A DNA stretch of 64,000 nucleotides from NCBI GenBank assembly GCA_034431435.1, contig DAOUDG010000031.1, forward strand, positions 4,637 to 68,636, in the 5' to 3' direction. Shown here piece by piece: positions 60,088 through 64,000 of the stretch. The stretch's first letter is position 1, and the number at the start of each line of letters is the position of its first letter. Origin of the DNA: JAHCIE01 sp034431435. Lineage in GTDB: Bacteria > Chloroflexota > Anaerolineae > Epilineales > JAHCIE01. The position numbers and the translations under genes are program-made. The notes below the pieces were generated by a model, which saw only the letters and a program-made list of their open reading frames with translations, had not been told where the DNA came from and made no database searches.

Positions 60088-60546
60088 ATGTCCACGAGCC
60101 AACCCACCGACGAGTCCCGTGTCCCCTGGCGCGGCGTCCACCACATCGCCCTGGTGACGCCCGACCTGGAGGCAACCATCGACTTCTACCAGGACGTGCT
60201 TGGCATGACCGTGCTCGCCTTCTTCCCGGCCACCAACTACTCCGGCCGCCATGCCTTCATCCAACCGGGCGACACGCCGACTTGGGGTCTGCACTTCTTC
60301 GAGCAGCCCGAGGCGCAGGTCTTCGCCTACCCCGCCGCCATGCCCCGCTTTGCCGTCGTGCCTGGCGCCTTGCAGCACATCGCCTTCGCCCTGCCAGGTC
60401 GCGCCGACGGCGAGGCGCTGCGCGCGCGGCTCATCGCCCACGGCGTCACCCCCACGCCCGTCACGACCCTGGGCCAGATTCAAAACACCCTCTTCCGCGA
60501 CAACAACGGCCTGCTCCTGGAAGCGACCTGGCCGCGGGAGGAGTAG
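60088..60546 (+). CDS. VOC-family (glyoxalase-like) protein
   Basis: 152 residues with two beta-alpha-beta-beta-beta halves. HHIALVTPDLEATIDFYQDVLGM opens the first, and LQHIAFAL with LFRDNNGLLLEATW closes the second. Metal-ligand positions His (first strand), His (LQHIAF) and Glu (LLLEATW) are present. Dioxygenase, lyase or resistance roles are all possible. It is 10 nt after the HxlR-like gene. Confidence 0.82.
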   Translation: MSTSQPTDESRVPWRGVHHIALVTPDLEATIDFYQDVLGMTVLAFFPATNYSGRHAFIQPGDTPTWGLHFFEQPEAQVFAYPAAMPRFAVVPGALQHIAFALPGRADGEALRARLIAHGVTPTPVTTLGQIQNTLFRDNNGLLLEATWPREE

Positions 60547-60676
60547 CTCGCCGGGGCAAGACATGCGCTTGACATACTGTGGGGTTGCCCTTACACTACG
60601 AGTGGACTTCTGCCCTGTCATGCTGTACGAGGCGGCGATGGGCGAACTGGCCCCGCCCGGCTGAGTCAGGCTGCAT

Positions 60677-61126
60677 ATGCGAGCGCGCTACGTTCACACC
60701 AATCTGATCGCCGAGGACTGGCGGCGGCTGGCTGACTTCTACCGCCAGGTCTTTGGCTGTGTGCCCGTGCCGCCGGAGCGAGACTACAGCGGCGCGGCCC
60801 TGGCGGCAGGCACAGGGCTTGCCGATGCTCGCCTGAGCGGCGTTCATCTCCGCCTGCCGGGCTATGGGGACGGCGGGCCTACGCTCGAAATCTACACGTA
60901 CCATGTCCTCGCTACCTCGGGCACACGCGCCGTCAATCGCCCTGGCTATGGGCACATTGCCTTTGAAGTGGACGACGTGGCGCGGGCACGCCAGGCGATT
61001 CTGGAGCACGGCGGGCAGCCCATCGGAGACATCGTAACGTTGACGACTGCCATCGGCACGCGGGTGACGTGGTGTTACGTGACCGACCCCGAGGGCAACG
61101 CCATCGAGTTGCAGGCATGGGGCTAG
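60677..61126 (+). CDS. VOC-family protein
   Basis: 149 residues. YVHTNLIAEDWRRLADFYRQVFG, GYGHIAFEVDDVA and YVTDPEGNAIELQAWG follow the VOC pattern, with His, His and Glu as likely metal ligands. It is diverged from the preceding VOC protein and separated from it by 130 bp. Function unknown. Confidence 0.78.
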   Translation: MRARYVHTNLIAEDWRRLADFYRQVFGCVPVPPERDYSGAALAAGTGLADARLSGVHLRLPGYGDGGPTLEIYTYHVLATSGTRAVNRPGYGHIAFEVDDVARARQAILEHGGQPIGDIVTLTTAIGTRVTWCYVTDPEGNAIELQAWG

Positions 61127-61150
61127 CGGTGGCCCAGTAGGGAGGATACC

Positions 61151-61645
61151 ATGCTTCGCCCGCTCGTTCTGATCGCCCTCACGGTAGCCCTGGTTGTCCT
61201 GCTTGGTGGCTGCCAGCGCGAAACGCCGCCCGGCCCGGAGGCCGCCGCCACGATTCCCGCCCTGGTCGCGGCCCAGGCGACAGCGACGCCTCGGTCGACT
61301 CTGGTGGCCCAGCCTGCCACGCCGCTGGCCCCGCTCTCGACCATCCCTGCGGTTCCGGCGGCGACGGTTGTCGGCCGCCCGGCGCCGGCGGCCACGGCCC
61401 GCCCGGCCATCGTGGCGTCGCCGACCGACACCCAGTACATCCGCTTCCTCATCAACGTCAACCTGCGCGGCGGGCCGGGCGTGAACTACCCGCGCCTCGG
61501 CCAGATTTTCGCCGGGCAGACCGCCAAAGTGACGGGCGTGAGCGCCGACAAGGGCTGGTGGCGCATCCTGTGCCTGGACGGGACGACCGGCAACTGCTGG
61601 GTATCCGCCGACCCTAAGCTCACGCAACCGACGACAGGCCCGTGA
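61151..61645 (+). CDS. SH3-domain lipoprotein
   Basis: 164 residues. The signal peptide ends in a lipobox with Cys21 (LLGGCQ). A Pro/Ala/Thr-rich spacer (about 25-95) leads to a bacterial SH3 domain (97-155): VNLRGGPGVNYPRLGQIFAGQ and GWWRILCLDGTTGNCWV, with two Cys that may be disulfide-bonded. It is probably a cell-envelope protein binding wall or surface ligands. GGGAGG precedes the ATG. Confidence 0.85.
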   Translation: MLRPLVLIALTVALVVLLGGCQRETPPGPEAAATIPALVAAQATATPRSTLVAQPATPLAPLSTIPAVPAATVVGRPAPAATARPAIVASPTDTQYIRFLINVNLRGGPGVNYPRLGQIFAGQTAKVTGVSADKGWWRILCLDGTTGNCWVSADPKLTQPTTGP

Positions 61646-61785
61646 CCAATCGCATGCCAGGGCGATGAGTGCGAGGGGCGGGGTCTCGCTGCCCGTCGAG
61701 CGCAGAGTGGAACTTGAATCTGCGGGTCAACGCGCCTACAGTATAGGTATGCTTCGCCTGCGGGCCTTGTGACCGTCGGTCGACC

Positions 61786-61837
61786 AGCCCACTTCGAGCG
61801 GGCTGCGTATTCTTGCCGCCGACTTCGAGTCGGCGGC
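61786..61837 (+). repeat. pair of hairpins sharing an ACTTCGAG core
   Basis: AGCCCACT-TCG-AGCGGGCT (61786-61804; one mismatch) and GCCGCCGACT-TCG-AGTCGGCGGC (61815-61837; perfect 10-bp arms) are 10 nt apart. Both have the same TCG loop within ACTTCGAG. They lie in the 272-bp gap after the SH3 lipoprotein gene and could be REP-like or terminating structures. Confidence 0.65.
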
Positions 61838-61917
61838 CCTGGTGAGACCTCTCATGCCCCCGCCTGCCAACAATCCCCTGCCCACTGCGAAAGTCTGTAT
61901 CATGGCGAGGCCAGGCC

Positions 61918-62568
61918 GTGATTGACGAGCACAGCTACGACGGCCTGCCACTTCAGACAGGCGACATCATCTGCACCCAGAACGGCCAGCCGCGCAGTCT
62001 GGCCGGCCAGTTCTGGTACGCCATCGGTCGCCTGGTCCCTGGCGAGATCGACCACGTGGCCGTCTACGTTGGGCCGGGCGGGCGGCTGGTCGAGGCGGGG
62101 GTGCGGGGCGTCATCGCCTATACGATGGCGGGCGACACGTGGGACGCCTTCAAGCTGCGCCAGGCGCGTGCCCTGCGGGATACCCTCGTCGGCGTCGCAT
62201 ATCCATTGTTGGGGTTGGGCCTGTCTCTGGACGACGAGACGCGCATCCGCGAGGACGTCGCCGAGTTCTGCCTGGCCCAGGCGGCCGCTGGCAAGCCCTA
62301 CAACCCCATCATTCCCATCGCGGAGACCGACGCCTGGTTCTATTGCAGCCAGTTGGCGTATCGCGCCTATCAGGCCCACGGCATCGACCTCAACTGCAAC
62401 CGAGGCGTCCCGCGCGGCCCGGGCCTGGACGGAATCATCTTCCCCGAGGAAATCTGGCAGGCCTGCCCCCATCGGCGTGTGGGCGGTGCGTTGGAGACGC
62501 CCGACGGCGCTGCAGGGCGGTCTGCCACCCCATCCGCGGCCGGCCGGGTGGGCCGGGACATCCCATGA
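61918..62568 (+). CDS. YiiX-like permuted NlpC/P60 cysteine hydrolase
   Basis: 216 residues from a GTG start. The permuted papain-like order is seen: GDIICTQ, His46 in EIDHVAVYVG, then Cys143 in WFYCSQLAYRAY. The PYNPI motif between them also fits the YiiX/YebB-like family. The extra C-terminal tail (about 190-216) is Ala/Gly/Pro-rich. It lacks a signal peptide. Family members act on lipids or peptidoglycan-like amides; the substrate is unknown. Its stop overlaps the next start by 4 nt. Confidence 0.78.
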   Translation: MIDEHSYDGLPLQTGDIICTQNGQPRSLAGQFWYAIGRLVPGEIDHVAVYVGPGGRLVEAGVRGVIAYTMAGDTWDAFKLRQARALRDTLVGVAYPLLGLGLSLDDETRIREDVAEFCLAQAAAGKPYNPIIPIAETDAWFYCSQLAYRAYQAHGIDLNCNRGVPRGPGLDGIIFPEEIWQACPHRRVGGALETPDGAAGRSATPSAAGRVGRDIP

Positions 62569-63353
62569 AGGGCGATGTGGTGGCGCTAGGGCGCACGGCC
62601 GAGGTACTCGACTGGGGCGACGGTCGTGTCCTGAAATTGTTCTACGCCTGGTGCCCCCCCGCATGGGCGGATCGCGAGGCGCGAGCGGCGCGTTTCATCG
62701 ATGGGCTGGGGCTGCCCGCGCCAGCTCTCCTGGACGAGGTGGCGATCGAGGGGCGGCGCGGTCTGGTCTACGAGCGCGTCGACGGCCCCAACCTGCTGGA
62801 CGCGCTGTTCGCTGATCTATCCCAGGCGCCGACCCTCATCGGGCAGTTGGGCGCGCTGCATGCCGAGATGCATCGGCGACGCGCGCCGGGCCTGGACGCC
62901 ATCAAGGACGCCCTGCGCTGGTCCATCGAGCGCGCCGAGATTACGGTCGCCATCCGCGACGCGGCGCTGGCGCGGCTGGTCGCGCTACCCGACGGTGACT
63001 GCCTGCTGCACTTCGACTTCCACCCGCAGCAGGTCCTGGTTACGGCGCGCGGGCCGATCATCCTGGATTGGATTACGGCCGCGCGCGGCCATCCTCTGGC
63101 CGACGTGGCGCGCACCAGCATGCTGTTCAGGGTAAGCGCCAAGCCGGGCGGCAGCGCGGCTGAGATGGCCGTCATCGATGCCCAGCGCGCGGCGCTGCTA
63201 GGCCACTACCTGGCAGCGTACTTTGCGGCACGGCCTGACCTGGACCGCCAGATGCTGGATCAATGGCTGCTGCCAGTCGCCGTGGCCCGCCTGGAAGAAG
63301 ACATCGCCGGCGAGCGCGAGCCGCTGCTATCCATCATCGAGGAGCGACTATGA
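62565..63353 (+). CDS. aminoglycoside phosphotransferase-like kinase
   Basis: 262 residues. The catalytic loop is LHFDFHPQQVLV: His149, Asp151 as base, His153 and Gln156 where the family usually has Asn. The metal-binding Asp168 is in ILDWITAARG. The N-lobe is short (LDWGDGRVLKLF). APH-fold kinases phosphorylate small molecules including choline, fructosamines and antibiotics; a resistance role should not be assumed. Translational overlaps on both sides place it in a three-gene operon. Confidence 0.8.
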   Translation: MKGDVVALGRTAEVLDWGDGRVLKLFYAWCPPAWADREARAARFIDGLGLPAPALLDEVAIEGRRGLVYERVDGPNLLDALFADLSQAPTLIGQLGALHAEMHRRRAPGLDAIKDALRWSIERAEITVAIRDAALARLVALPDGDCLLHFDFHPQQVLVTARGPIILDWITAARGHPLADVARTSMLFRVSAKPGGSAAEMAVIDAQRAALLGHYLAAYFAARPDLDRQMLDQWLLPVAVARLEEDIAGEREPLLSIIEERL

Positions 63354-63997
63354 CCGTCTCCACGGCCCGCGACCCCCACCGCAACGCCGTCGTGCTGACG
63401 GCGGGCGCGCCCCTGGGCCAGGCCGACGCGGCCATGATTCTCGTCCACGGGCGCGGCGCATCGGCCGACGACATCCTGACGCTCGCGCCGCAGATGAATC
63501 GCCCCGACTTTGCCTACCTCGCACCCCAGGCGGCGGGCAGCACGTGGTACCCCTACTCGTTCCTCGTGCCCATCGCCCAGAACGAGCCGTACCTGTCGTC
63601 GGCGCTGGCTCGGCTCGGCGCGGTCCTGGCCCACGTCGAGGCGGCGGGGCTGCCGTCGGAGCGGGTGATGCTGTTGGGTTTCTCCCAGGGGGCGTGTCTG
63701 GCTCTGGAGTATGCCGCCCGCCATGCGCGGCGCTACGGTGGACTGGTGGGACTGAGTGGCGGCCTCATCGGCCCCGATGACACCCCCCGCGATTATCCCG
63801 GCTCGTTGGACGGCACGCCCGTCTTCCTCGGTTGTAGCGACGTGGACTTTCACATCCCCAAGGAGCGGGTCATTGAGAGCGCGGATGCGCTGCGCCGTCT
63901 TGGCGGCGCGGTCGATGCGCGCCTGTACCCGGGCATGGGGCACACCATCAACGAGGACGAGATAAAGGTGGTGCGACAGATGATGGCCGCGCTGTGA
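63350..63997 (+). CDS. phospholipase/carboxylesterase-type alpha/beta hydrolase
   Basis: 215 residues. The oxyanion-region start is ILVHGRGASADD, the nucleophile is Ser112 in GFSQGA, Asp164 or Asp166 in GCSDVDFH completes the acid position, and His198 lies in GMGHTI. This is the AB_hydrolase_2 family of short-chain esterases. Its ATG overlaps the kinase stop by 4 nt. The gene is complete, with its stop just before the window end. Confidence 0.88.
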   Translation: MTVSTARDPHRNAVVLTAGAPLGQADAAMILVHGRGASADDILTLAPQMNRPDFAYLAPQAAGSTWYPYSFLVPIAQNEPYLSSALARLGAVLAHVEAAGLPSERVMLLGFSQGACLALEYAARHARRYGGLVGLSGGLIGPDDTPRDYPGSLDGTPVFLGCSDVDFHIPKERVIESADALRRLGGAVDARLYPGMGHTINEDEIKVVRQMMAAL

Positions 63998-64000
63998 GGC

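Noticed and set aside
62565..63353. Antibiotic resistance gene (aminoglycoside kinase)
   Set aside because: The APH fold is shared by many metabolic kinases, the catalytic loop is atypical, and the operon context does not suggest resistance.

Overview
The window is a GC-rich, densely packed bacterial chromosome segment with no rRNA, tRNA, CRISPR array, IS element or phage gene that I could find. The gene content suggests a Chloroflexota bacterium of the Chloroflexales/Kouleothrix/Oscillochloris kind. It has a red-type form I RuBisCO operon with cbbX and a class II-like phosphoribulokinase, a MalT-like LuxR (LAL) regulator, a large LacI-controlled sugar operon, and Pro/Thr-rich lipoproteins and exported proteins. 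This placement is an inference, not a proof.

Layout. 1-4.9 kb: end of a methyltransferase gene, an MNT/HEPN toxin-antitoxin pair whose HEPN partner has lost its catalytic segment, a glycolate oxidase subunit (glcD), ketopantoate reductase (panE), a DUF1992 protein and a DUF4239 membrane protein. 5.2-10.6 kb: an exported C39-like peptidase with its terminator, then a MacAB-like efflux operon (adaptor, ATPase, FtsX permease). 11-17.5 kb: phosphoglucomutase, a DUF169 protein convergent with a molybdopterin oxidoreductase, and a small membrane protein with a DUF6544-like protein.

17.6-39.8 kb: the most distinctive region. A consensus promoter with a LacI-type operator precedes a LacI regulator fused to a uroporphyrinogen-decarboxylase-like domain. 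It is followed on the same strand by a long deoxysugar (probably L-fucose) catabolic run: plant-like L-galactose/L-fucose dehydrogenase, ribose-type ABC importer, lactonase-type amidohydrolase, LarA-like racemase, L-fucose isomerase, RhaB-like kinase, PHP-domain protein, SorE-like MDR dehydrogenase with an extra Rossmann-like module, SrlD-like SDR, 2-oxoacid/acetoin dehydrogenase E2 and a fused E1 alpha-beta, then ribulokinase. No fuculose- or rhamnulose-phosphate aldolase is present. The SorE/SrlD pair plus a TPP-dependent E1/E2 suggests a route that turns the methyl end of the deoxysugar into acetyl-CoA.

39.8-51 kb, mostly minus strand: rpiA, pgl and pgi (an operon feeding ribulose 5-phosphate), an MFS exporter, small membrane proteins, a P2-type cation ATPase, a ZIP transporter and PPK2. 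51.3-58.2 kb: a LAL regulator divergent from cbbL-cbbS-cbbX-prk. This is a Calvin cycle operon whose regulator is of a different family from the usual LysR-type CbbR. 58.2-64 kb: methyltransferase and HxlR regulator (divergent), two VOC proteins, an SH3 lipoprotein, and an operon of a YiiX-like hydrolase, an APH-like kinase and an esterase.

Several inverted repeats lie between genes. Three related CACCC...GGG hairpin elements occur at about 11.0, 19.8 and 34.5 kb, and the last lies in frame within the E2 linker.
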